A DNA stretch of 64,000 bases, from NCBI GenBank assembly GCA_000827205.1, contig KN832561.1, positions 922,169 to 986,168 of the forward strand, in the 5' to 3' direction. Positions 1-9,717 of the stretch are shown here, in pieces. Positions within the stretch are counted from its first letter, which is position 1. Each line of letters starts with the position of its first letter. A program made the position numbers and the translations under genes. Below the pieces are notes generated by a model. The model had not been told where the DNA came from. It saw nothing but the letters and a program-made list of their open reading frames with translations, and searched no databases. Origin of the DNA: Plicaturopsis crispa FD-325 SS-3 (taxonomy: Eukaryota > Basidiomycota > Agaricomycetes > Amylocorticiales > Amylocorticiaceae).

Positions 1-2308
1 TTCACCTTGGCAGATGGCGTTACGGATTGGGGATGGCGCTTGAAGTTGGCTTCCGATCTAGTGGCGAGAATCAGCGAGTTGAGGTGCCTACATGTGTAGA
101 AAGAAAGCTTACTTTGGCTCTTTGGCGAGAAGGATCCTAGCGGGAGAGTGCTCGCTTATGTTCTCCATCTTGACGGGGTGCGACTTGACCCAGGACCGGA
201 AGACGTCGTGGACGTCTGCGCGCGTGGCTGTTGTCTTAAGCGATCCGGGACAGGCATGAGAGCGCGAGACTTGGTGGCCGGCGTGCAACAAAGCGGACCT
301 ATACCAAAGATGAGGCTGTACTGCATGCTAGGAGGCGAATAGAGACGCACGCTACATCCTCTAGTGGTGGGCAGGTGCAATGGAAGAATCCTGCTATCTT
401 CCCAGGTGTGAAGAAGAATGGCGTGTGCAATTCCTACACAAAATGTGAGAATAGTGGAATTAAACATGCTATCTTCGAGGCTTACCTCTGACGCTACAGT
501 CAACATTCCTTTCATCCGTGTCGACGTCCCGTACTTGTCCTCGTTGGTTTCGAGATGCTCAAGGACTTTGCCTACGAAGTCACTGTCGTGTATCGGCCCT
601 GACCACATGGGGCCCGCAAACTAAGGCACAAATTCTGCGTCAGCGAGATCGAGCTCGGCATATACGTGCGAATTGGGGACGTACGTGGAGAGTAGAGTTG
701 CACTCTGGACACTGCTCTGGGACTGGAGGACCCGACTGCGTCTTGAATAGATAGTTGACGTTGCCAGACTTCTCGTGGACCTTCTCCGTCATTTTCCCGA
801 GAGGGTGCCCGTAGAAGGACTGGCAGCCGGTGCAAATGTAGTACACCGAAGTTTTACTTTTTAAAGGATCACAGCTTAGCACCGTTCCAAAAGTCATAGA
901 TAAAGGACCTGCTCACTTTGCGGTCTTCTTAACCTCGATGGGTGCAGACTTTATACGCACGAAGATGCGGACATAAAAATCTATGGAGAGGGATAGAAGA
1001 GGCTCGATATATCTACCATACCGGGATGCCGATGTTGATATCGTATTCAGAACGAGTCGCAGAGCCTGCTCTAGATGTGAGAAGCAATAACAAAAAAATG
1101 GCTGGGAGACGTACGGCTTCATGGCAGTATTCTGACTTGACAGGTATGCCGCCGTAGTTCGAGTAACTGGTGACCAATAAGGATAGGGCGAGCGAAGAAG
1201 GCCTTGCGCACGTACCATTTTTCTGGGTAGTTAGTTGTTGCTAGTACCGATAGGTCCGTACAGGTGACACAAAGAAGGCCTATAGTATCAAAGAGAGCAT
1301 CATATTAGCAGTGTACAAGCAAGCAATATGCCGTCGAACACACCGCCATCGTTGATACACTGCACTGACGCGTCAATAAATGGTGCAGCAGTTCCGTAAG
1401 GATCCAGGTCGACGACATCCACTCGGCTCTTCTCAGCTCGATGGTTGTACATTAACGCACTACATACCGCCCGTTATTACACGGCCAAAGTTGTCAACTG
1501 AGAGCACTCACCAAGCATCGCCTTCATTGATCTGAACCTTGCTAGTCACCGACGGCTTTTTGCCTCCGTCGCCCTCAAGGCTGGATTCTGCTGGTTCAGA
1601 CGATGTTCCAAGTCCATTGATCTCAATGTTTCTTTTCATAGCTTCGACCGCAGCAGGTGAGAGATCGTTCGCAATAACGTGCCTGGTCAATGTCAGACAC
1701 GGACTTTCAAGCACAGGAGATGGATGTGTGCTGACTTGACATGCGGTATTTCTTTTGCATAACGAATGGAGCGAAGACCGGTCGCAGAAAGCGCTTCCAG
1801 CAAAACAAATTTATTTCGTCGATACTGACGGTTGTCGCCGCACATAAGACAATGGCTGGTGGTGGATACAATACGACCCACTGTACCTCTCTTAGTTTCG
1901 GAGGAGATGCCTCGGAGGCAGGGTCTTTGACATCATCGGTCGGCGCTTCTGAAGACTCTTCAGTCAATTGCTCAGACATAGCAGGAGCACCAGAGTTCAC
2001 TGAGCATATAAAAGAATGAGCGCAGGTAGAGACAAAGGCATAGAGGGGTGCTTACACTTTGTACGCTTCTTGCCCGAGCGTTCAGGATTTTTGGCTTTAC
2101 GCTCCTGGGCCTGCCTCCATTTCTCCTCCTTCAGCCGATCGGTCTCTTCGCTCCAAACTCTAATACACGCGACACTTGTGTCCCTGTTGAATTCCTGGAC
2201 AGGGTTCAAGAAGGCATCGTTGCCAGACGCGGGTAGCAGGATATGGGAGTCGTTTTCGGTATGGAGAGTATAGCCGGCTGGTACAGTGATGCCGTTGTCG
2301 GTCGCCAT
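1..2308 (-). CDS. TRM1: tRNA (guanine26-N2)-dimethyltransferase, 3' end beyond window
   Basis: SAM-dependent enzyme that dimethylates G26 of tRNAs in nucleus and mitochondria. The first exon starts [16 protein letters not shown] and reaches VFNPVQ-like text (NPVQEFNRD), the Trm1 substrate-pocket region. Further exons in order carry [18 protein letters not shown] (SAM motif I), [27 protein letters not shown], then [18 protein letters not shown] with the catalytic DPYG, then [21 protein letters not shown] CxxC...CxxC zinc ribbon follows (CTGCQSF...CPECNS), then [13 protein letters not shown] and [21 protein letters not shown] last visible exon, joined in frame by an intron at about 87-112, reads [20 protein letters not shown] and runs off the left edge. 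At least eight short introns are needed. The order and spacing of motifs match fungal Trm1. The extreme C-terminus is not visible. Confidence in the family is very high; exact exon edges between about 600 and 1500 are approximate. Confidence 0.95.
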
Positions 2309-2590
2309 ATTTCTCAGAGTAAGATGCTGCCGCCGTAGATTATATACAAGGCGCTGGGGCCTAAAGGCAGCAGAAACACGAGAGAGAATTTTGAACGCTT
2401 GTAGCGAGCGAAAGCAACAAGCAGAGTTTTGAGAGTGAAATTATGGAGAGGCTAGAGCAATGTTAGATACCAGAGACATCGCATTCCCACGGTCTCGAGC
2501 GCGTCCGAGTCCTCCTCCCTCCTCCGCATTTCTTGAACTTTTGCTCAAGACTTTCATCTGTAAACTAGCAATCTCTACAAGTTTATTTTC
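2309..2590. promoter_or_regulatory. Bidirectional promoter between TRM1 and TAF13
   Basis: A 282-bp spacer between two divergent start codons, so both promoters and 5' leaders must lie here. The side nearest TAF13 has a CT-rich stretch (about 2500-2545), common before fungal transcription starts. No clear TATA box was seen. Confidence 0.5.
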
Positions 2591-3470
2591 ATGGCCTATC
2601 AATACGTACCACCCGGGAGCCAGCAGCAGCAACAACCACAGCAGCAGCAACCCACGCCATCCCCATATCCGTACGCGTACCATCCCCAAACACCGGGAGC
2701 GTACGGCCACCCACAAGCCGCAGGCGTTTACGGTCACCCACAGACGCCTGGAGCATACGGAGCATACACGACTGCTGTATCTGGATACGGGGCATGGCCT
2801 TACCCATATACCTATGTCCCCCAACAGCAACAACAACCGTATACACCGCGGCCCGTGCCCTCGAAGCCCCATACGCCTGCACCAGTCGCCGCGACACCTG
2901 CGCCTGCACCCACTCCTGTCCCGCAGCAGCAGCAGCCAGCGATGCAGACGCGCTTCAGCGCGTACAATCCGGCGCAGACAAGGGAGACTGTCGCCGCTGC
3001 GGGTACAGGAGGCGCCACAGGGCGCGGGCGGAAACAGGCCAATTTCAAAGGGCTTTTTAACAGGGAATGTGAGTAGCTCGATCGTAGTCACCGCATTTCT
3101 GGATAAATGCTTTTACTTCTGCAGTAAAGAGCCTAATGTATGGTTTTGGCGATGACCGGAATCCGGCGAACGACACGGTCAACGTTATGGAGGAGATACT
3201 GGTCGAATTTATCACGGATGTGGTATGCAGTTCTTGTGGGTGTAATGATTTCGGGTTGGTCGCTGATTCTTTTTCTAGTGCTCGACCGCTGGTGCCTCGA
3301 CCAGGAAAAACAGATTGTCGGTAGATGACCTACGGCGAGCACTCTCACGGCCTGCAGATGCCAAAAAGCTAGCCAGAATGGAGGAGCTTCTGTTCATGCA
3401 AGAAGACATCAAGCGCGCTCGGGCACAGTTCCTAGAAGAGGAGGATATCAACCACACGAAAGAGTTCTAG
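2591..3470 (+). CDS. TAF13: TFIID subunit TAF13 with long Gln/Pro/Tyr-rich N-terminus
   Basis: Histone-fold subunit of the general transcription factor TFIID; pairs with TAF11 in promoter recognition. Three exons (2591-3068, 3125-3222, 3279-3470) give 255 residues with all junctions in frame. Residues 1 to about 140 are low complexity: poly-Gln blocks, repeated PQTPGAYG/HPQAAGVYGHPQ units and Pro/Ala/Thr stretches. The conserved fold starts at GLFNRELKSLMYGFGDDRNP and continues NVMEEILVEFITDV, then SVDDLRRALSRPADAKKLAR and ends with the helix MEELLFMQEDIKRARAQF. The yeast and animal proteins have the same LMYGFGDD signature. The prion-like N-terminus is longer than in animal TAF13 and might act as a flexible activation or condensation segment; that is inference. 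The first ATG (MAYQYVPPG) is used because it begins the open frame after a CT-rich leader. Confidence 0.94.
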
Positions 3471-3856
3471 GTTGCGTTCGCACTGGCTCGCACATGTATC
3501 ATCATTGGACAGTAACGGTTCCTCTTCCATACATACGTATACCACGTAGATTAATATTAGCATAGTAATACCAACACGACTTCGCCATGTTAATGCGCCG
3601 ACATAGGGCAGACCAATCGAAGACAGCAGTAGAGTTTTGTCTCAGGGTGTCTGTTCCCTCAGGCGGTGGTAAGTCGATTCCTAACTCGTCCGAGAAGGTC
3701 TGCACAGCCGTACTGTGTACTACAAGGGTACTGTGTACTACAAGGGATCAGACGATATAATTCAGCGAAGGATGAGTGTGAAATGACATACCTGATATAT
3801 GTTCGACAGCGGTTTTAGTGAATCCCAGAAAGGACTTTGGTACACAGAGGGGCCAT
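3471..3856. other. Convergent spacer between TAF13 and the RRM gene
   Basis: About 385 bp holding the 3' ends of two convergent transcripts. It contains one perfect 18-nt tandem duplication (listed separately). No coding frame worth calling was seen. Confidence 0.6.
3711..3746. repeat. Perfect 18-nt tandem duplication
   Basis: The unit TACTGTGTACTACAAGGG occurs twice back to back (3711-3728 and 3729-3746). Only two copies are present. It looks like a simple local slippage event. Confidence 0.9.
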
Positions 3857-4518
3857 CTACTCTTCCATAGCCTCATCCTCATCCGCATCTGGCTTTTCCG
3901 TGGAACGTCCTTGTACGCCTTATGGTATAGGTCCTTTTAGCGCGACAGGAGGAAAAGAATGGCGAAGGGAAACGCACCTCCACTTTCGGCCAGTGGCTTA
4001 GCATTCTGCTGCAGCCATTCTTCCGACTCCCAAACTGTTCCAGAAAAACGGTCAGCGCCCTCGTTTCTAGGCAGCAGCATTTTTTGTGCACGTACTGGCG
4101 CGGTTACCACCAACTTGACTGGGACCCTTCATGGGCCTTGCCAAATTCACTTTTATGACACGGCCCCGTAGCTCATTCAGGTCCATATTGTCGATCGCAT
4201 CTTGGGCGTCTCCGGAGGACGAATATGTGACGAAAGCGAACCCTCGGTGCTTGCCCTCTGAGAAGAGTAAGCAGCCCAACACGCTCATGAGAGGACAAGA
4301 CGCATACCTGCTTGCTGCGTTGTGTTCGTTGCAGCCGAGGGTAACTGCACCTCTATTATATCACCTATACAGTTGTGTTTAGCATGAGTGTTCTCACTCG
4401 TGTAAACGGCGGCGGGCTCACCAAATGTCGAGAAACTCTCGTATATGATACTTTCGTCTACTTCTTCACTGATACCACCAACAAACACGGTCTTTTTCGC
4501 CTTGCTCCCTTCCTCCAT
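3857..4518 (-). CDS. RRM protein related to the RNA-binding half of cyclophilin 33 (PPIE)
   Basis: Single-RRM RNA-binding protein, likely nuclear. The start [20 protein letters not shown] gives RNP2 (VFVGGI). The exon DIIEVQLP leads into [20 protein letters not shown], which holds RNP1 (HRGFAFVTY). [20 protein letters not shown] completes the fold and is closely like the RRM of human PPIE. Then comes [10 protein letters not shown], matching the VWSDDDWL linker that in PPIE leads to the cyclophilin domain. Here the protein instead ends soon after, in an acidic tail ([10 protein letters not shown], stop at 3857-3859), so there is no isomerase domain. About four or five short introns. The PPIase may be encoded elsewhere or may have been lost. 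Family call is firm; the relation to PPIE rests on recalled similarity in the RRM and linker. Confidence 0.85.
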
Positions 4519-5421
4519 CGTTCAGATAAACGGAAAGCTCGGTGCGCGTGGCCCAAATGTGCTCGAGCACGCGTACGGTCGACGTCAGAAGCAAGAGGTG
4601 CACGAAATGAAACGTCCGTGCACGCGCGTGAACCCTTCACGCCGTTTCCTCAAACAGTGCACCGACTCCCAACCACTACAAAAAAATCGTGTGTACCTCG
4701 ACACCTCTTTTGGACCATTTCACGGCTAATTCACGTATAGCACCATCCTGTCGGCACAGAAGCTACAGGCATGCGCTCATATACAGCTAGCAGCAGAGCT
4801 ACCGGGTCCTCGCGTTGTTCACGCGGACTACCTATATCCTAGCGAACTTTCGTGGCGGCCGTCCAGATCGGCGCCAATCCCATCTCTGGCAGGTGCGACT
4901 TTGCGGTCCTAGCCAGCACTAGGTATATGCCTGAGAATTATCATCCTCGGGGAGCTTCGAGTGCGTGCTGGAGGCAGCCCTGCAGAGCACTTGCCAGCAT
5001 CTGTTGACCTGTTCAGGCAGTCATCTCGCTACGGTGATCATCCCGGCTGCTCAGAGCTGCTCGTAGCAAGCGGGGTCATTGATATCAGCCCAGATCTTGC
5101 TCGTCAAATCGCCGTCGATGCTATTAAAAAGGACCTACGGGTCTCACAGTGCAAACCACACCGATGCCAGATTGTCATCGTGCTGTATGTGGCATTCCCC
5201 ACCGCCCCGAATTTGCCGTCTAAACCTGTCTAATCCACGGTCTTTCCGGGTTAATTTCCAAGATACTACCGTACTTAGGCTACGTGGCTCCAGACGTGCC
5301 ATCAAGGATAAGGACATCAGTACCGCTCACGGAGGTTTTTTCTCTTCCGCTGTCCTTAATTACAGGACAAGTAGCTATGATCCGCTAAATTCTTCTCCCC
5401 CTGCGCTCACTGAAATAGCCC
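4519..5421. other. 900-bp spacer with no gene I can support
   Basis: Lies between the divergent RRM and kinase-like genes, so it holds both promoters. Open frames of 60-120 codons occur, for example from 4961 on the plus strand (ISPDLARQIAVDAIKKDL), but none resembles a known family, starts convincingly at ATG or joins by splice sites to a neighbour. It may include decayed coding sequence. Confidence 0.5.
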
Positions 5422-6620
5422 ATGTCAGGTCAATACGAGTCCGATAGCGACTCGGAAGCGTCATCGTCCTCTTGCACATCGATCGACGACGATGAGGTGA
5501 ATGGCCGTGCCACACCATGCTGGGCTACTTGCCGCAATATTCTGCATGCCCGGGGATACGCACTGGACACTTGCCGGGACGTGAAGGAGTTCTACCATCG
5601 ACATTGGAGTGACCAAGAGCGCGCGCTCGAAGCATCCAGAGCGACTTCCGGATACTACCGTGCTTGCAGCAGTCACGATGATAATGCGTTATGCAAAGAC
5701 GCTGGACTAGTAGGCCCAATGATACTCTTCCAACTGAAAACGCGCTAATTTTACGCAGCCAGACACTCTATTTAGAGGATCGAGGATACAGGACGGGATG
5801 AGGGTTGTGATCAAAGCCGTTCGTCTTCGCAGTCGAGAGCTTGACGTCGTCCGTTTCCTCTCGACACCTCCCATACGACATGAGCCCATGAACCACTGCA
5901 TACGTGGGTCACATTTAACGACCTCCCGGACTACAAACGGAGATATCTAATTTCTCCGCTCTTCAGCCGTCCTGGATGTGATAGAAATCCCTGAGGATGA
6001 TCTCGGAATCATCGTAATGGAGGAATGGTCGGCGCCACTGATGGCAGACACACCCTGCTGCATGCGGCTCTTTCTTGGGTGCCTACAACAAATCATAGAG
6101 GTCTGTCCTCTTTACCGTCAGGTCACTCAGAACTCAATCTCGGACACAACAGCATATCGCGTTCATGCATCAAAACATGATTGCACATCTTGACTTATCG
6201 CTGGTCAATATTTTGACTGATGGTCAGGGTCATTATGCCACAATCGACTATGAACTGAGTCGCAGGTTTCATGATGCTCTGGATCCCCGAATACATGGTG
6301 GCCGCAGTACGGAAATGCCACCAGAATTTGAGCGGGGAGAATGCTGTGATCCTTTCAAGGTAGATATATGGACGCTTGCAGTCCTGATCCTTCGTGTCAT
6401 GAAGGTACAAATATCTGACTACTTCAAAACCTTCCTTGATTCTAACTATCCTGTCATCTAGTTACAAGGGCTTTGCCTCCCGGAGCTGATACGTCTAACG
6501 GGGCCCATGCTCGCTGAGGATGCTAAAACCCGTCCAACCGCTGCGCAGGTCTTGGATGCCTTCAACCGTATCGTCTCGACGATGCCCAACCTGGAGTCAT
6601 GCAACAAAACTACGCCGTGA
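5422..6620 (+). CDS. Protein kinase-like protein with an altered DFG motif
   Basis: Five exons (5422-5709, 5759-5903, 5967-6100, 6153-6404, 6462-6620) join in frame to 325 residues. An acidic Ser-rich start (YESDSDSEASSSSCTSIDDD) precedes the fold. Kinase landmarks, in order: RVVIKAV (the VAIK lysine), IIVMEEW at the hinge, MIAHLDLSLVNIL (catalytic loop, HRD read as HLD with Asp and Asn kept), then ATIDYELSRRF where DFG should be, so Asp is kept but Phe-Gly has become Tyr-Glu. The rest is TEMPPEFERGECCDPFKVDIW (APE-like and DxW of helix F) and an Arg anchor in AKTRPTAAQVL. A glycine loop is not evident. This resembles the expanded, degenerate kinase-like families of mushrooms. Activity is uncertain: a weak kinase or a pseudokinase are both possible. 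Confidence 0.8.
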
Positions 6621-6791
6621 CGCATCTACGCAGCAACTTCACCTGCCACACTCGACTTCGCTATGCCCCTTCTGCGCAACACCAGATACTCCATACCACA
6701 ATATCATTATTTCTCAGGTCTCAATTCTCAGCTAGGATATACATATGCACGATTATGATAGATACAAGTAATAGTAATACAGATATGTCGC
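6621..6791. other. Convergent spacer between kinase-like gene and NSRP1
   Basis: 171 bp carrying two facing 3' ends. AT-rich around 6720-6785, which would suit polyadenylation on either strand. Nothing else seen. Confidence 0.5.
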
Positions 6792-8088
6792 CTACGATGG
6801 ATCCCCGACGTGACCGTCTTGTGAGGTATCCATCGCAGTTTGTTCTTCCAGCTTCCGTCGTTTCCGCTGCAAGTAGCGCTCCTTCGCGCTCTGCACGTCG
6901 TCCTGGGTATTGCGCTTCGCGATGATCCTCTGCCGTGCCTCATGATCCAGCCTCTCCTTCTCTGCTGCGAGCCGCTCCTGTTCTTGTACCATCTGCTGCT
7001 GAATTTCCCTCGCCCTCCGCTCATTTATCTCTTTCCGGCTCGCAGCAGTACCCACGGCCCGGTGAACTTGGACCTCCTCGGAGGGCTCAGTCTTGGACTT
7101 CGATGACGATCCCACACCCAGCCGTCGGGTATTCGGGGCGGACAGATTTAGGCCAGCCGAAAGTAACTCGCGTTTATCCACGATCTGGTTATCGTCATTA
7201 AGCTCGACTTCCTTTCCCTGTTCCTTGGCGATTCGTGCAAGTTCCAGGTCAGATTTCGGGGCAAGGTCGGGTGGTTTAGTTATAGTGAGATTTGGCATCG
7301 GACCTTGTGGACCAATTGTAACCTTCGGCTGTGATGTCGATGCCGCAGCCGCAACGGCCTCTTCGTGTTTCTTTTCCGACTCGTCGAGGAGTTTCTTGTA
7401 GAAATGGGCCATTCCCGTCGACGCGCCGCCTTTCTTTTGCCTTTCCGCCGCTGAGAGGTTGAGTCCGTGAATGGGCCTATCCAGATGGAATTACGCTGCA
7501 ACGTACCTTCCCTGGCCTTTTCCTCCGCCTCAGCTTTCCGAACCTCAGCCATTTGGTCCTTGTAAGCTTGAGTCACGAAGGCATCCTTGTCCGCGAACTC
7601 ATCCCCTTCGGCCTCCCGTTCTCGTTGAATCATCTTCTCCTCCGCACGTATATAATCCAGTCGCCGTGTTGCTGCCGAGTTCAGCAGAGCACCTATATGC
7701 TTGGGCTACAAAACAACAAATGCATGGTGAGTTTGAATGCATGAAGATCATACAGCACGCATACCTTGCGTTCCTTCGCGTCTATCTCTTTCGCCTCCTT
7801 CTGCCGCAGCTTAGACTCCTGCATCTTGTCCCACACCTCATCGTACTCATAGACGGTCTGATCCACCTTCTTTTCCTCCTCCATCCGCTTCTTCATCGCC
7901 TTTGACATTACGGCATTCTGAGCAACCAGTTTCTTGTTTGCCCCCGCCGCCTTGAGGTCAGTGGAAGTAGGTGCAGCGTCAACGGGCTCATCGTCGTCAA
8001 GAGAAGAGAATACAGCAGATTTCTTGAGCGGCGGAGCTGTACCAACCGCCTTTGTGTTATTCTTTGGCAAAGCAAAGGAGAGTTTCAT
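6792..8088 (-). CDS. NSRP1: Nuclear speckle splicing regulator NSRP1 (CCDC55) homologue
   Basis: Alternative-splicing regulator of nuclear speckles in animals. Three exons. The first begins MKLSFALPKNNTKAVG and carries SAVFSSLDDDEP followed by a charged helix and VYEYDEVWDKMQESK. This is joined to PKHIGALLNSAATRRLDYIR, KMIQREREAEGDEFADKDAF and VTQAYKDQMAEVRKAE. These are the signature of the NSRP1 N-terminal domain: VYEYD, then PKYI..LL, then EREME..EF.DKEAFVTSAYK in human. The third exon (from about 7465 down) has a long Glu/Arg/Gln coiled coil and the basic ERYLQRKRRKLEE near the C-terminus. The N-terminus is short, like animal NSRP1. Start chosen because MKLSFAL sits right at the conserved 'SF.L' opening. 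Only 151 bp separates it from divergent MTR3. Confidence 0.9.
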
Positions 8089-8239
8089 GGTTTGACCCAG
8101 TAGTGAGCGAAAGCAGCTTGCCAGAATAATTCTGAAGCGCGTCAAGAAGGCCACGTGGAGTGTGGCGGAGACTCGGCGCGGGGCCTTTACACGCTCTACC
8201 ATAACCTGCATACTATTTTTTCTGGGGCGTCCTACAGCG
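8089..8239. promoter_or_regulatory. Bidirectional promoter NSRP1/MTR3
   Basis: 151 bp between divergent start codons. Both promoters must fit here. An in-frame upstream ATG at 8162 would overlap most of this spacer and is not preferred. Confidence 0.45.
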
Positions 8240-9300
8240 ATGCAAAGCAACTTCGACAGGCGACGCATAAACGGGCCAGAGGAGAGCTCACCTCCAATTT
8301 ATCGACTTGAAGAAGAGAATGAAGCGCGTTGGAAACCAGGAAAATCGCGCAGTGGTCGGGCACCTGCAGATATACGACCTATATGTGCGGTTAAAGCCAA
8401 TCCATCATGTTCTTCGTTGACCTTCGTATCGCTCTGGTACTATAGTCCTACAGCCAGGGTTAATAAACCAGGCGAATGGATCTGCTTACATTGAAACTGA
8501 GCGGACGAAAATTGCTTGCGCAGTGTACGTTGTACCACAATTCTGTACGCGAATTCGCTAACACTCGCGTCGTTTTCTCCGTAGGTATGGACCCAGACAG
8601 TCCAAAAACACGGCATACAGCGAGAAAGGCCGATTAAATGTTGAAGTGAAATTCACCCCATTCTCATGCAATCGAAGACGAGCACCCATGCGGGTACGTT
8701 TTTTCGTCGCGCCGCCAAGTGTATCGTGTCCTAACGCGCGCATTTTGAAAGGACGCGGAAGATAGATCCATTGGAATGGCGATACATCAAGCCCTCGTGT
8801 CCTCCGTACAGCTGGAGTTACTGCCCAAGTCTACGATTGATGTCTTCGTAACGATTATTGAAACCGACGGTCTAGAAGGCTGCATGGCCGCTGGCTCAAT
8901 TGCTGCTAGCACTGCGTTGGCAGATGCTGGTATCGAAATGATAGGGCTGGTCATGGCATGCGCCGCGGTGAGGAGCCTCGGTTCTCCGCAGAATAATCCA
9001 GCTGACCATTCTTTAGTCCGTCGTTGGTACAGAGATATGGTTAGATCCTACAGAAGAAGAGGCCCGTGCGTCTACAGGGAGCTTGGTCCTTGCTTGCATG
9101 CCGGCCTTGGGAACCGTGACAAGTGTCTGGCAGTCAGGACAAATGAGACCCGAGGAGGCTATTCAGGTAAGTTTTGGTATACCGCTACGGTATGATTGAC
9201 TAATCTATTCCCTCAGTGCATGGAGCAATGTCAAGAACGGTGTACGGACGTCCATTCTATAGTCGCGCAAGCCCTTTTGGAAAGCGGCCCAGCGCCTTGA
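8240..9300 (+). CDS. MTR3: RNA exosome core subunit, RNase PH-like (Mtr3 type)
   Basis: Part of the six-subunit PH ring of the exosome that handles 3'-to-5' RNA decay and rRNA processing. Six exons (8240-8384, 8446-8524, 8585-8693, 8752-8967, 9017-9166, 9217-9300) give 260 residues with every junction in frame. The start MQSNFDRRRINGPEESSPP matches the fungal Mtr3 opening. IFLQPGLINQANGSAYIETE, then KIACAVYGPRQSKNTAYSEK, then LNVEVKFTPFSC are the RNase PH strands. LPKSTIDVFVTIIETDGLEG and AASTALADAGIEM follow, and LVLACMPALGTVTSVWQSGQ is near the end. Like other eukaryotic PH-ring proteins it is expected to be catalytically inactive. EXOSC4/Rrp41 and EXOSC5/Rrp46 are the alternatives within the superfamily; the N-terminal RRRINGPEES favours Mtr3. 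Confidence 0.9.
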
Positions 9301-9717
9301 CCATCTTCGCCATGAATGATCGCAAGTGTATTATGTTCGCCTTTGAATGAGTGAGTGTTAACGGTGACTCCTGCACAATCTCCAAATCACTCCCCTTGTT
9401 GAGTACCGTTGACACATCCCCCAAGTACTGGCTCGTCTATTCTCTTGTATTTGTATGCTCAGACCGCGTTCTCAACATATTTAAGTTCTCAATATTCTAA
9501 CATCCATCGGTGTGGACTATAATTTCGAGGTCCACGCTGGATCCATACAAGTAAACACGTACAAATGCTGCTTCGACGCGATCGAGCGCCGTGTCGCTGC
9601 ACCGTACCCTACCGTACCGTCCTGCACCTACCGTACGACATTTCACGACATCCTGCACAATTTCTGTTATAGCTTGCTAACGTCTGGACCGGCACGTCTT
9701 GCAAAACCTCGTTTTCT
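9301..9717. other. Spacer before the amino acid permease
   Basis: 417 bp with the MTR3 3' end and permease promoter. Around 9598-9640 the 7-mer ACCGTAC recurs several times. No gene seen. Confidence 0.5.

Noticed and set aside
2591-3068. Glutamine-rich block as a separate gene
   Set aside because: Its frame joins through a good GTGAGT donor to the TAF13 histone fold, so it is the TAF13 N-terminus.
8162-8239. Upstream ATG extending MTR3
   Set aside because: Would add a poorly conserved lead (MAETRRGAFTRS) and use up the shared promoter; MQSNFDRRRING fits the family start.
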